Part shown: in pieces, positions 44,483 to 56,911 of the stretch
Position numbering within the stretch: position 1 is the first letter of the stretch
Layout: each line of letters starts with the position of its first letter
Assembly: GCA_036429605.1 (NCBI GenBank)
Contig: JAVFKD010000002.1
Location: 3,224,001 to 3,288,000, forward strand
Direction: 5' to 3'
Origin: Cladobotryum mycophilum
Taxonomy: Eukaryota > Ascomycota > Sordariomycetes > Hypocreales > Hypocreaceae
DNA length: 64,000 nucleotides
Position numbers and translations under genes: made by a program
Notes under the pieces: model-generated
What the model was told of the DNA's origin: nothing
The model's input: the letters and a program-made list of their open reading frames with translations, nothing else
Databases searched by the model: none

Positions 44483-45694
44483 TCAATAGCTGAACTCTTG
44501 ACCGACAAGCTTTTCGCTCAGTTTCCAAAGTCGTTCGGCATCAACATGGCTCGTGGCAAAGGATAGAATCGTATCCCCTTTCCAGGGGTCTGCGACCCGA
44601 CACTCTGTTAAAAATGCTCCATTGTTCTCTGTTATAATGATTAGCACCAAGGCATCCCACTAGGACAATGGAAATGAGGGAGGTGGCGCCAAAATAAGCA
44701 ACTTACTGGTGACTTCTGTATCAAACGCCGCATAAACATAGGTGGCTGAGCCTTCGTCGGGCGTAGAGAAGTGATAAGACTCTGCCCACCCTTGGGGATG
44801 ACCCTGTACCTTGTCTAGAGCTCCTAAGTAGAGTGAATGGCCCATATTAGAACTAATTCAGAAGACAGATGCAATTTAGATACCGGGAGCCACATCGTCA
44901 TATATACTTACTTAGAAGTTCGAAGTCGGCCTCCAAGTCCAAATCTGACGCCAGGTTGGTCAAAATGACACCAGGATGCAGGGAAAAGTAGGAGAGATTG
45001 CTTCGCTGGCCGAGTTTCTGGGCCAGAGAAATCGCCATAAGGCTGTTGGCGGTCTTTGACTGGTCATAGGCTAACCATTTATCGTAGGTTTCACCGTCCT
45101 ATTCTGCTTTTAGCTTTGCGGTAGAAGATTGGGAACACAAGCTAAACCACCTACATGGAAGTTGTAGTCATAGAAGCGAATTGGACTCAGTCGGTGTCCA
45201 TCACTGCTAACACTGACAACACGAGGTGCTGGAGATTTCAAGATTTTGTTCATGATAAGGTTCGTAAACAAGAAATGTGCCAGATGGTTCACTGCTAGTT
45301 GGGATTCGAACCCATCGATAGACATACTCCAGTTGGTTGCCATAATCCCAGCGCTATTAACAAGAATGTCAATCTGAGGTACATCATTCCAACTGTTTAC
45401 CTCTTCGGCAGCTTTGCGAACTACTGCCAGGGAAAGCAGATCCAATGTTAGAGATCTACCCTTTGTCCCAGGGTACTTCTGCTGAAGTTGGTCAATGGTT
45501 TGTTTATTCTTAGCCTCATTACGCCCAGCAATGATGAGCAATGCAGGCTGATGGGGAGTCAAGTTTTCGACAAAGGCTGCACCGAGAGAACCGGGAGATG
45601 CGCCAGTAATCAGAATTACTTTGTCCTTGATTTTATCAGAGTGTTTGGTGGCAAGTTCACTGCCTTTAAGACTGATGACATTCTCGCTACTCAT
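44483..45694 (-). CDS. short-chain dehydrogenase, retinol-dehydrogenase-like
   Basis: A classical/extended SDR of the retinol dehydrogenase/WWOX-like group using NAD(P)H; the substrate is unknown. Four exons (45155..45694, 44912..45098, 44707..44823, 44483..44628) give 329 residues. The nucleotide-binding motif appears as ILITGASPGSLGAAFVENL near residues 27-46, a variant of TGxxxGxG with Ser-Pro in the loop. NSAGIM corresponds to NNAG. VSVSSDGH supplies the catalytic Ser, and YDQSK supplies Tyr and Lys right after the first intron. No signal peptide is seen. The third exon has an alternative acceptor upstream, but only ACTTAG at 44824-44829 keeps the frame. It stands alone, with no partner enzymes around it. 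Confidence 0.9.
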
Positions 45695-47377
45695 GACTGC
45701 GGTTCTCAGTGATAAAAGTAGATGTTTAGGGTAGTAGATATGAAGGGAAGTAGGAGATGTGTCGAAAGCTATTAAACAGTTGCGATGATTGACAACCAAA
45801 TAACAAATTCTTTCCCATATTTATAGCACAGGGCCATCTAGTCTAGCTCGGAGCTTCACAGAATTTATCATCCAGCATTGATTCCTATCGCCTGGTTGTC
45901 GTTCGAAGTTATACGGACTCAGGATCACAGGTCCGAGTATCCGAATCTCACGAGAACACTAGCGAAGGCCCCTCCTCTCCTAGATTTCTCAAGATAATAA
46001 TGCCAACGAAGTAAGTCGGCACTTGGCGAGGAGTATCGTCCAAAGTTTACTCTCGATTTATAACCCATAGGCTGGTGTGATATCTATTGATCAAGACTTA
46101 TGTAAAGGGCGCATACCTACGCGTACCTAGAAACGACTACGGCGACTAGTATGTAACAAGAAGCAATCTACTCAACCAGTTGAAGCTATACGATTAGCAT
46201 ATTGTCTCTACCACATCACTGGTGTTCGATGCCGACAGTTTTGACACAATATGCCTCCGACTTTTTCATCATACAGTGCTAGAAATGAAGACTGCTTTAC
46301 AGGTTTGCAGCCTCTTGACCTCGGCAAATTTCCAGCAAGGGGCGCTACATTCAAACTCCGCGATAAATCTAATCTTCGATCGGGTTTCCCAAAACAAACA
46401 TTTATCTTGCTTACCCAGACTATTTCTGGCTTCACAGGTTGATCACGGTAGCTTTCATTCCGTTCCAGGCCAGTCTCTAATTGTTAAAGGGTAAGTTAAA
46501 TTGGTGATCTGGACTTACAATAGCTTGACCTGATCATCACTAATTCTTAGACCTAGCTTTTCCACACGAGACTTGATGGCATTCTAGCCCTAACTGTGGA
46601 GTGATTAGTACACTTCCCATTATGGCGGCGAAATGCTCTCCGGTAATGGTAGAAGATAGTTGATCGAGTTGAAACCCGCATGGTGTTAAACTTATCCTCC
46701 ATTGCACGATGTGGTACTTTCGTTATCTAGAAAATTTTCAACATACCATAAGCCTGCTGTAGAATGACACGTAATCTAGTCCATCCAAAATTCGCTGGGC
46801 TAAGAATTTTATGCGGTTTAGGGTCCATCACATATTTACGTCCAAGATGCCCTAGATACCTAGAAGTTTTGTAAAGTAGCGTGTCTAAGGTGAGCTTGCT
46901 TGTATTTTAATAGATACCTGCAGTTCGTCAGTTAAAGTAGGCTCTAGTAGTAGATGAGATTTTGTTAGATCACTACCTCTTGTCCTCAAACGGGGGGTCC
47001 ATTCAATTCAGCGCGATCATATATGGCTCCTCGCTTCGACAAGTCTGCTCCAAACTTATAGGGTACGGACTAAGCACATGATCCCCCTGAAAGTTCGCCT
47101 CTTGGAGAGTGTATGGGGTAGCTCTAACCGGCATCGATGGAATTGGCCTACTTGAAAATGGACTGACGTAATTGTAAGGTGCGTAAGTAATCCGCCCCGT
47201 TAGTTGAATACCCAGCGTCCAATCGCGAAGCTCCAACGCTCCAAGCTACACATCCGAGATGTCACAGCAATTGGCACGGCAGCAAGCGCAGCATAACAAT
47301 GAAATATTCGGCTTGATCGCAATCGAATTTCGCAGCCCATGCACAGAGATGTTCATGGCCTATAACCACTAGGTAGC
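45695..47377. other. intergenic, no gene seen
   Basis: A 1.7-kb gap between the divergent starts of the dehydrogenase and RAV1. It has several short frames of 60-90 codons with no family resemblance, and TACCTA-type elements near 46115-46130 and 46855. Nothing can be supported as a gene. Confidence 0.55.
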
Positions 47378-50300
47378 ATGAGCGCCGTCCTACCAGGCAA
47401 GCCGCAGTCAAGGCCCCAAGGTCTGACTTCAACCCACTGGAATAAGCTTCATATAAACGTGAGCTTGGTCTTAACTTCAAGGTGCATTTGCCCTGAACTA
47501 ATAGTAATCTGTGACAATAGGCATACATCAGCGGTAACGCCTTTACTATACTCAATGGATCACGCACTATTATTCAAACAGTCTACGATGACAACGAGCA
47601 GCATCTGAATGCGATCACTATAGATGAAGGCACGGGTAAAATTGCGACTTGTACGTCTACTGAGGTCCGAGTGTACAAACCATTAGGACTACAAGAGGAC
47701 GCATTAAAGGTTCCCTTCTCCAAAGAGTCTATTATATGGTGATATCTTGGCTTACATGTCAGCAGTGGGCCCTGGAGTTGTCTTTCCCAATACCGGACTG
47801 CGACCGCGAGATACAGTGCGCTTTATCCTGGGGGAGCTCTGAGGAGCTCCTAGTTGCCAGAAACTCATTAGCTCTGTTTGGTACCAAGGGACAGCCGGTG
47901 TGTTCCTGGGTCGAGAAACTCCCCGGCACGGTTAAGTCAGCCTCACTGTCGTATGACTCAGCCTACGTCGCTTCTGTTGCCTATCATGATCAGCTGGTCA
48001 AAGTTTGGCGTCGTTTAACGTATGGCTCTGATGAGGTTCGCTTTGAGTTGTCATACATTCGTCACCCAGACATTGTTTCCGCCCTCAGATGGCGCAGGCC
48101 GTTTCACATCGAGCAGGCTGCTGATAATGTACTATACACCTTCTGTCTTGACGGATATGTGCGCGTCTGGACAGCGACTGACGCCAGTGACGGGTCACAG
48201 TGGCAGCTGTGGGGTAGCATTAATGTTGGCCATTCGCTTGAAGACTCTGGTTTGGCACAGTCCCCGTGGTTGACCTGCATCATTGATGGTCGCGATTTTG
48301 CGGCCTCCGTGGAGAAAGCCGTGGAAGAACGCATGGCCGATGACCAGAGTACGGACGATGTTGCCCTAGATCATTTGGTAGCCATTGCAAGAAGAAACCC
48401 AGAGATATACATTGCCGTGAACAGCTGTGGGTTCATGTCAGCTTGGGCTCTAGATATCGGCGGTAGCATGGATAATAATGAGTCTCGAATTTTCAACATT
48501 GCGCAAGTTAGGTCACGGCGTTTAGAGAACTTTGATGGGTTTTTCAAGCCAGGCAGCACCCCGCATATGGAAATGCAAGCATACTGCGATAGGCAAAGCG
48601 GACTGCTGCACTTTTTGCTCCATTCTTTTGATGGGAGAATTGGCATTTTTACAAGCAGTGTCGCTGATTTGTTTGATCCTACCGCCAACGATAAACGACT
48701 ATCATTGCATTCTATTTGGTCTGGACACTCGGCTTCTATCAAGAAAATGGTACGCAACTTCAGCGGCCGAGCCGTGGTGTCGAGAACTAGGAATGGTGAG
48801 ACAATTGTCTGGAATCATGTGTTACGAAATCCAGGCGTGGCATCACCTCACGTCTCCTCTTTAACCCGCCGAAGTACCATTCCCGAAGAGGGCCACATTC
48901 ATCGTATATCTCTCCTTCGAAAAGGTCGCTTCGTTGTTTTCTTGCGCGAGAGGACCATATCCCTTTGGGATTGTCGGTCTGAAAGGGGCGCCGCACTTGC
49001 GCAGTGTCCCTATAAAACATCAGGGAAGCCGTTATGCCTTATTATTCTACCTCGTCCACACGTTGCAGATGACACAACAGCTCATATTGCCACTGTGACC
49101 TCCGAGCGACAAGGTATCGTCTGGGAGATCAAACTTCCTCAATTCTTCGAAGACCCGGCGGCAACAGCAGGTGCTGGGATTCAAGAATTTTGTCGTTTTG
49201 AACTAGAAGCTATCGAAGGCCTAAAGTATGTCCTCCCTGTTGATCCCGCAGGGTCTGTCCCTGTCGCATCTGGATTTCTTGATGTCTTTGCTCGAGATAT
49301 TGCTGTCTCCTATACTCACACTGGCCGGGTGGACTTTTGGACAGCTCGCATAGATCTAGAGCGTCGTAGCGTTGACTGGCTCTCAACGTGTTGCACAGAA
49401 ACAGGCTTATCCGAGCCAGCATTGGCTAGCGGCAGCACACTTAAAAAGGTCGCATTGGTAAACTCGGCGAGGTCACAACTTACCATTTGGGATATTGGCG
49501 GGTCCCGCCTCGAGTTTGAGGAGGACTATGAAACAAATAACTCGATACAGGACCTTGATTGGACTTCAACCCCAGATTCCCAGTCCATTTTAGCAGTAGG
49601 GTTCCAGTACCGTGTCGTCCTGCTTTCGCAGATGCGATTTGACTATCTCAACAAAGGGCCGGCTTGGGCACCAATTCGAGAGATAAGCATCAGAGAGCTA
49701 ACACCGCACCCCATCGGTGACTCGACATGGCTAGGTGATGGGTACCTAGTTGTTGGTGCCGGTAATCAGCTATTTATTTATGATCGCGGTGTTACTAATG
49801 TGGATTCACCCACAGCGAATCTCAGATTACCGCATCGAAAGGATGGCACCTGGGATCTCTTTGAGGCTGTTCAGAGATTCAATGGTCCTCTCCCTATATT
49901 TCATCCCCAATTTCTTAGTCAGTGCATTCTTGCGGGTAAAACTACTATTGTACGACGAATTCTGGTTGAACTTCACAAAACATTAAAGTATCTCATCCCA
50001 GGCGAGTCTGTCGACAATTATCTGGGGTTGGACTTAGAAGACTTTTATATCTCAACCACTGTGAGCTAAATCTACCACTCGTACAGCTTTGATAAGCTAA
50101 CGCATGTATTAGAGTACACATAGTCGAGTCCCTGATCGGGCAAATAGTTCCTACCTAGACCGGAATTGCGACGGCGAAGACGAAGACATCTTCACTGAGG
50201 ATATAGCAGCGTTAATTAACGAGAAGTTGACCAAATTGGGAATACCTCAACTCTCTGGTCACGAGCAGATCCAGTTGGTAGACATGATTGAGTGCGTGGC

Positions 50301-51724
50301 ATTAGTAGAACGGCAGCGTCGTTCTATGGACGAAAATGGAGCTCGGTTTATGCTATTCTTTCGTCAACATGCTCTTCGCAAAGGCCGCGCCAATGAAATA
50401 CAGCTCTCCTGGAGAGAAATCAACTGGGCATATCACTCTAACAGTCAAGACATCCTTATAGATTTTGTGTCTCGACAGAATCACGGCAGTATGCTCTGGG
50501 AGCATGCGCGTGAGAGTGGTATTTTTATGTGGTTAACGGATATCCAAACCCTTGTGAGTGCCTCATGACTAGATTGATGCCACCATCTAATATCCCGGCA
50601 GAGACACCAGTTCGAAATTGTCGCCAGGAACGAGTATACCAAAAGCGAGACAAAGAATCCGGTGGAGTGTAGTCTCTATTACCTAGCACTTCGAAAGAAG
50701 ACTGTGCTACAAGGGCTCTGGCGGATGGCAACCTGGAACAAGGAACAGACTGTAACTCAGCGTTTGCTGGCAAATAATTTTACAGAGCCAAAATGGCGAA
50801 CCGCAGCGCTGAAAAATGCCTACGCGCTTCTAAGCAAGAGGCGGTTTGGTAAGTGATCCTCGTCGGTTAGTCACCAAGGACAATTCATTTTTAACAACGC
50901 ACAGAGTATGCCGCTGCTTTCTTCTTATTAGCTGATAATCTTGAGGCTGCTGTTGAAGTATGCTTGCGTCAGTTGCAAGATTTGCAGTTGGCGATCGCGC
51001 TCACCCGGGTTTACGAAGGAGATAATGGCCCCGTATTGCTGAAATTGCTGCAAGATGAAGTTCTCCCCATGGCAGGACAGCAGGGAAACCGATGGCTTGC
51101 ATCCTGGGCCTTTTGGATGCTGGGGCGGAAAGACATGGCTGTAAGAGCGCTTATTGTGAGTACCACCTCGAGCAACTTAGATGCCATTACTAATTCCCGA
51201 ATAGACTCCTGTCTATACTCTACTTGAGACTCCTTGCTCCCCAGACTTCAAATCACGTCTCTTCTTAACGGATGACCCTGCGCTCGTAGTGCTCTACTCC
51301 CAGCTACGACAACAGACCTTGCAAACATTACGGGGTGCTTCGAAGGTGTCCCCAAAAGTGGAATGGGAATTTGTGCTTCACAGCGCTAAGCTATATGATC
51401 GGATGGGATGCGATCTCCTGGGGCTTGACTTAGGTTGGTACATGTTTGGTAATGAGCGTCATGGATATGGGAATCAATACAGCTAACGTCGGATTAGTAC
51501 GAAACTGGGAGTTTCAACGCTCAACCGCGGCTGGTTTTGGCGGAGAGATGAACCCGCTGACGCTACTAAGGCGAAGGAGCTCGCTTGTTGTCAATGATCT
51601 TCCTCGGCCGGGTCTACATACCAGAGTAATGACCGAGCGACCAGTACCCAAGCATTCCTTGGCAGCCACAGCAGCTTTTCACGAGCCGGATGCAGCATCG
51701 CTGCTTGATAGCTTCGGTCTTTGA
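47378..51724 (+). CDS. RAV1: RAVE complex subunit Rav1
   Basis: The large scaffold of the RAVE complex (with Rav2 and Skp1), which reassembles V-ATPase V1 and Vo sectors at vacuole and endosome membranes; animal relatives are DMX-like proteins. Eight exons (47378..47458, 47521..47709, 47766..50060, 50113..50553, 50602..50848, 50905..51155, 51205..51433, 51498..51724) give 1319 residues, all in frame. The N-terminal half is WD40-like (LSYDSAYVASVAYHDQLVKV, TFCLDGYVRVWTATD, SGHSASIKKMVRNFSGRAVV). The Rav1p C-terminal helical domain covers about 700-1230 (LPIFHPQFLSQCILAGKT, CSLYYLALRKKTVLQGLWRM, WLASWAFWMLGRKDMAVRAL, DRMGCDLLGLDLVRNWEF). The last intron uses a GTTGGT donor but has a perfect CTAAC branch. 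A mould annotation could easily split this gene at the 50-bp introns. Confidence 0.93.
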
Positions 51725-52362
51725 GAGTTCAGCCACGTATTATAAACACTCGCGTTGGAAGACATGAGCATCGTGCCATAAAACGCCGTGATACGGTCCA
51801 TTGGGAGAGTAGATGTTGAAGCATGTAGAACAGTTTGTAATCCAATTGCATTTTGAGATGACTTTGGGTCCAATAAGAGGGTACTTGCACATCTCACTAC
51901 ATCTAGCACTGGAGCCAAGTTGTAGTTGAGCGAAACCAACGCCCCTTCAATGCCAAGCCTAATAGAAAACAAGACCAAGCACAACCGTGTAGATGTATTG
52001 ATCAGATCTAAATAGGCACTTTTTAAAGTGAAGCCTCTTGAAATAATGATTAAACAAAATTTCATATCGGATACTCTGTTCCGCCCTGCGTAGATCCATG
52101 GCATGACAGAATCAATATGCCTTTCAGACATGATTACTTACCCTACACTATTTCAAATTTGCATTAGTCATCATGCGTGTCATCCTGTACTTACAAATCG
52201 GAGACAGTTCTTGTGCCTTAAGTTGTATTTATTTTAGGCATTAATTCCTACATCAGACGCGATTTCATTATCCAATCCTTCTACGGAAGTTTGATGTGAA
52301 GCTCTAGCTATCTGTGAATGTTTTGCTTGCAAATTGCTGGTATACATTCAACATATCCCATC
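51725..52362. other. intergenic, no gene seen
   Basis: This is the RAV1 3' flank and the OPT promoter. A minus-strand open stretch of about 150 codons (51679-52131) has no family resemblance and overlaps the RAV1 end, so I do not call it. Confidence 0.55.
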
Positions 52363-54901
52363 ATGGCATCATCAACCGAACTAGGTCGCAGCTTCACCGT
52401 TCGCGCTGTAGCTGTTGGCTTGGTCGTTGGTACGGTGATTTGCGCCGCCAATATGTACTTTGGGCTACAGACGGGGTGGGTGTCTATCATGTCGATGCCA
52501 TCTAGTCTCATGGGCTTCGCTATTTTTAAATTGCTCCGGCCTCATCTTCGCTTTCCATTCACACCGGTCGAAAACGTGTTACTGCAGAGCGTCGCTGGTG
52601 GCATGGCTATTATGCCCCTTGGCTGTGGTCTCGTGGGAGTTGTCAGTAAACACCTACTACATTTTCAATCTACAACCCCCTCCTAGTATATTGCGCCTAA
52701 CAGGATCTAGGTCCCCGCCATGAATTATCTACTGGAGCCTCACGAGCGTGGCCCAATATCGCTTAATATGTGGCAGCTTATCGTGTGGTCCCTTGGCCTT
52801 TGCTACTTTGGCGTCGTGTTTGCTGTTCCCTTGTAAGTGTGAGCATCCGATGAATAGATTTTCAGGATAGCTGAGCAAGTCATGATGTGTTGCTGTAGAC
52901 GTCGTCAGGTTATAATTCGAGAACGATTAAGGTTCCCAAGTGGGTTTAGTACTGCCGTGCTCATATCGGTTCTCCATGGACAGGGTCGCAAGACGACAAA
53001 ACAAGAACTTGATGCCGCGACAAAAGGCGGTTTCGCTAGTCTTGTTCCTCGGCAGGAGTCTACCTCTTTGCCAGACGATGTCAATTCTGAAGTAGGTAAT
53101 GTGGATGAAGGAGAGCAGCAAACTGCCACAGATTGGGCCTATAACATGAGGCTCTTATTGCTGTGCTTTCTTATCTCTGGGATCTTCACTCTGTTGAACT
53201 ACTTCTTCCCCATCTTGCGGGACATTCCAGTATTTGGCTCTGTTGCTGCTCAAGCTTGGCTTTGGACACTTAATCCAAGCTTGGCCTACGTCGGTCAGGG
53301 CATTATCATGGGTACTGAGACAACACTCCACATGACTCTCGGTGCTCTTGTAGGTTGGGGTATCCTCAGCCCCTTGGCCAAGTATAAAGGCTGGGCTCCA
53401 GGCCCAGTAGATGACTGGGAACGCGGTAGCAAGGGCTGGATAGTCTGGGTATCACTGGCCATCATGCTTGTTGACGCAGTCATTAGCCTTGCCTATATTG
53501 CCTTTCGTCCCTTTGTCACTCCTTACGCAGTTAGTCTTGTTATTTGGCTTCAAGAGTGTGTGGGGCAGAGCAGATTCAATTCGCTAATCCCCGACGCGGC
53601 AAACCGCTATTCCTTGCTTCCTACCCAAGAGCAGAATGAAGATGCTGAAATAACCACCAATGAAGAACAGGAGCATATTTCCCCGAGCCAAGGGGAGGAG
53701 CAGGAGGATGCTCCAACTGAGCAGCAAGTCAGTGACAGAATGGTAACAGTAGGGTTAATAGCATCTATTGCTCTCTGCATATCAACTGTGCATATTGTCT
53801 TCGGAAATCTGGTACCCCTATATGCAAATATCATTGCCGTCTTTATGGCTCTGGTATTGAGCATTATGGGTGTGAGAGCTCTTGGAGAGACTGACCTTAA
53901 CCCTGTGTCTGGTATCAGTAAACTGGCACAATTATTTTTTGCTCTCATTATTCCTCAATCTAACAAGTCCAGTGTTTTAATCAACCTGGTTGCTGGTGCT
54001 GTTGTATGTGATCCCTGGTAGTATCACCCCTTCGAATTTATTGAGCTTTGTTCTAGCTGGCTAACTGAGTTTATAACGTCTAGTCGGAAGCTGTAAGACA
54101 CAACAAGACTCTTGTCAATATAATCTATGATTTCTTTTCTCTAACTTTGACGACAGGGTGCATTGCAGGCAGGCGACTTAATGCAAGACCTCAAAACGGG
54201 CCACCTTTTGGGAGCTGCGCCAAAAGCTCAGTTCTGGGGTCAGGTGATAGGTGCAACATTTGGTGCTGTGTTCAGTGCGTTCATATATCGCGTTTATACA
54301 AAGTAAGCTCTTTCCAGGCCCAATACCGGACAAGACTGTCCCTTTCTCCGATTAACAGCTATCACACTCTAGGGTTTATGAGATTCCCGGAAAGCTGTTT
54401 CAAGTCCCGACTGCTTATGTATGGATCTTTACGGCAAGACTTGTGACGGGTCAAGGTCTGCCGTATATGGCTACGGAATGGGCGGTTGGCGCTGGAGTTC
54501 TCTTCGGTTTCACGACTCTGGCTCGGATTCTATCTACCGGCAAAGCGTGGCGTCACTGGATACCTGGAGGTATCGCTGTGGCCGTTGGTTCGTACTCATG
54601 CTTGCCCTTGCTCTTTGCCCCCTTTCGATTACAAGAGTAAGCATCACTCTAACACCTCATAGGAATGTATAATGTGCCGTCGTTCACCTTGGCTAGAGCC
54701 ATCGGGGGACTACTCACTTGGTACTGGAGCAATATTATGAAACGCTCAAGTACTCCGCTCATCATTATTGCATCCGTAGGTCCTGACTTTCACGGTCTTC
54801 ATAGTATCACACTGACTTGTTTAAAGGGCTTTATTCTTGGAGAAGGATTTTTAAGTATCATCAACTTGTTGATGCAAGGACTTAAAGTTCCTCATTACTA
54901 G
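52363..54901 (+). CDS. OPT-family oligopeptide/metal-chelate transporter
   Basis: A proton-coupled transporter of the OPT superfamily (YSL-like branch) for small peptides or metal-chelate complexes, in the plasma or vacuolar membrane. Eight exons (52363..52641, 52711..52832, 52899..54003, 54084..54092, 54157..54302, 54373..54587, 54663..54775, 54827..54901) give 687 residues. The start MASSTELGRSFTVRAVAVGL is followed by about 14-16 hydrophobic segments, including AANMYFGLQTGWVSIMSMPS, GVVPAMNYLLEPHERGP, GTETTLHMTLGALVGWG, GALQAGDLMQDLKTGHLLGA, IPGGIAVAVGMYNVPSFTLA and GFILGEGFLSIINL. A hydrophilic acidic loop sits between the two halves (about residues 370-420). Exon 4 is only nine bases (Ser-Glu-Ala). 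The first intron must use GTCAGT, because the nearby GTAAAC donor breaks frame. The last 51-base intron is in frame and stop-free. Confidence 0.9.
54084..54092 (+). other. 9-base microexon in the OPT gene
   Basis: TCGGAAGCT (Ser-Glu-Ala) between two phase-0 introns of 80 and 64 bases. It is preceded by CTAG and followed by GTAAGA. Skipping it also keeps frame and would delete three residues from the conserved AGAV-SEA-GALQAG segment. Confidence 0.75.
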
Positions 54902-54978
54902 AGGACTACCAATCAATGAATCTATCAAATTCTATATTGGTTAGACGGTAGTTTTACCAAACACCCCTTTGGGTCTCC

Positions 54979-56724
54979 CTAACTCAACTTCCAACTCGAT
55001 TTCTTTTCCTTGCCATTTTGGATAGACCAAGAGGCATCAAGCATCAGAGCCCTGGCATTTTCCTCGAGAGCCGCAAACGTGATCTTACCAGAGATGTTGC
55101 CTGGTAAAGTAAGGTTTTTCGCATCTGCCTGAGGTGGGAAAAGCAGTAGCCCCTGCTTCCAGTGGGTTACTTCACCAGATGGGCCGGTTGTGAACGCAAC
55201 ATTCCCCTGTTTCATCTGTGAAAACATCTCAGGCGTCGTCTTGGCTTCGGGCATCGGGTCCGCTCTAGATGTAGCGAAGAAATTATCGAACCAGATTAGG
55301 AAGCCGTGCAAATCGTCTACCTCCCGTGTCAGACTCGATTCCCATGCTGCCGTGAATTCGAGGTCCCGAGGTTGTATAGTATGCAAATCAAGTATCTTAA
55401 AAGGATAGGGTTCTCCACAGACAGAGGACTTGGGCATTGCCTCGACGCGAGCATCGTCAAATATGCCTTCTTGCATGGCTACCATGTCGAAGCCATAAAC
55501 GTCCCTCCAAAAAGAGACAGCGTCCGACACATATTCCGAATCTTCCACGGGAGCTATCCACAGAGTGGCAGAACTGGGAACGAGCAAACCGTCAGGCTTA
55601 AGGTACTTATCTCGTGCATAAAGCACACTTGGGAGCATGGCTTCGTATAAAAGGCAGTAACCCATCCATTCGCTGACAATGATATCAACCTGATCGACTG
55701 GGAGCTTGACTTCTTCGATGGCCCCTCTTAAGCATGTAATTACACCGGAGAGGCCATTGTTGAACACGTTTTCGATGGCTTTCTTAATGATGTCCGAATT
55801 GTCTACTGCGATAACCTTTGCGGCTCCGGCCTTGGCGCAAAACATGCTAAGAATTCCTTGTTCACAAGGTTAGCTCAAACAGATGCAATCAAACACACGA
55901 CTGAAGATTCTCTCTCCTACCAGTTCCACAGCCGATATCGAGCACAATCTTATCCTTGAAAAGATGCTTGTTGCCGTAGATGAAATCACGGTATGCGTCC
56001 GTTCTCACGGTATCTTTGAGCATTGTCTCATGAATTTCTGTGATCATGCCATTAGTCTCCCTTGCGAATTAGATTCCACATAGCTCTTACCATTTCCAGC
56101 GTATGATTCAAAATAGTAGTTGCTTTGACCACTGATGATAGGCTTAGACTGGCTCTGTGGTTGGGATTGGGTTTGTTCCGAGTCATCTCCCCAGCGGCGG
56201 TCCAATGTCTCCTCCACCGCAAGACGATAGTTGGCGAACTGGGTTTGGAGGGATTCTAGCTCAGCCTCAAGTTCTCGGTTACGGCCTAATAAATCATTGC
56301 CTGAGCCTCCTGCGGCGCTGGCTGCGACGTCGCCCTCGCCCTCGATCTGGTCTAAGATCTCATCAAGAGAAATTATGAGAGCATCATTCTCAAGTACCGG
56401 CTGTAAGAAGTGATCGTCTTCAATATGGTTCTGGGTGATTGTTTCCGGTAGAGGTTGTTGTTTCTTGGTATGGTTACGAATGAAGTTAACTAGCTTTACT
56501 GCACCATGAAAATCTAGGTGCAGGCGTCGTATCGTAGCAGTCAGATCAAAATTATGCTCCTTCTTGCAATGATTGAGCATTTCCTCCAAGGTGGGAAAGC
56601 TCTTAGAATCGAGGAGTGACACAATAGAAAGAGACTCCTCATCGGGTTCAATATCAAGCCATTCGCCGTCATCGGACACCTCAGAGCCAGTAGACGCCGT
56701 CACTGAGTTTGATTTCACACTCAT
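54979..56724 (-). CDS. protein arginine N-methyltransferase, PRMT3 type
   Basis: A type I arginine methyltransferase of the PRMT3 group, which in other species methylates ribosomal protein uS5 in the cytosol. Three exons (56091..56724, 55921..56037, 54979..55856) give 542 residues. The N-terminus has an acidic stretch and a substrate-binding finger-like region (FPTLEEMLNHCKKEHNFDL at about 43-61) that keeps the His-Cys...His part, while the first Cys pair seems to be replaced, as in other fungal members. A coiled coil (ELEAELESLQTQFANYRLAVEE) leads to the catalytic core: VLDIGCGTG at about 241-249 for SAM binding, the double-Glu loop SEWMGYCLLYE at about 312-322, and the THW loop (VTHWKQG) near 479. 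The core motifs are intact. Its 5' end is 188 bases from the 3' end of USO1. Confidence 0.93.
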
Positions 56725-56911
56725 GGTTGCGGTGCGACAAGGTGCTGCTGGTTTTTTTTTTGTGGGTTGGAATTTTTTTCCCCAGGAATTGCAAGGTCGT
56801 ATGTTCTACTACTAGGCGGCAGTACCCAGTCGCGGATGCAATCTGGCGAGGTGCCATCCTTACCTACATATATCATTGTACACGGGTGTGCGGGCTCTTG
56901 AAACGTTACTG

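Noticed and set aside
45301..45315. tRNA B-box-like sequence GGGATTCGAACCC
   Set aside because: It lies inside the dehydrogenase coding exon (encoding GFESQL on the minus strand), with no A-box or cloverleaf around it.
51679..52131. 150-codon minus-strand frame at the RAV1 3' end
   Set aside because: It overlaps the conserved RAV1 C-terminus, and its sequence resembles no known protein.
52642..52650. Alternative GTAAAC donor for the first OPT intron
   Set aside because: It is closer to consensus than GTCAGT, but it shifts the reading frame of all later exons.
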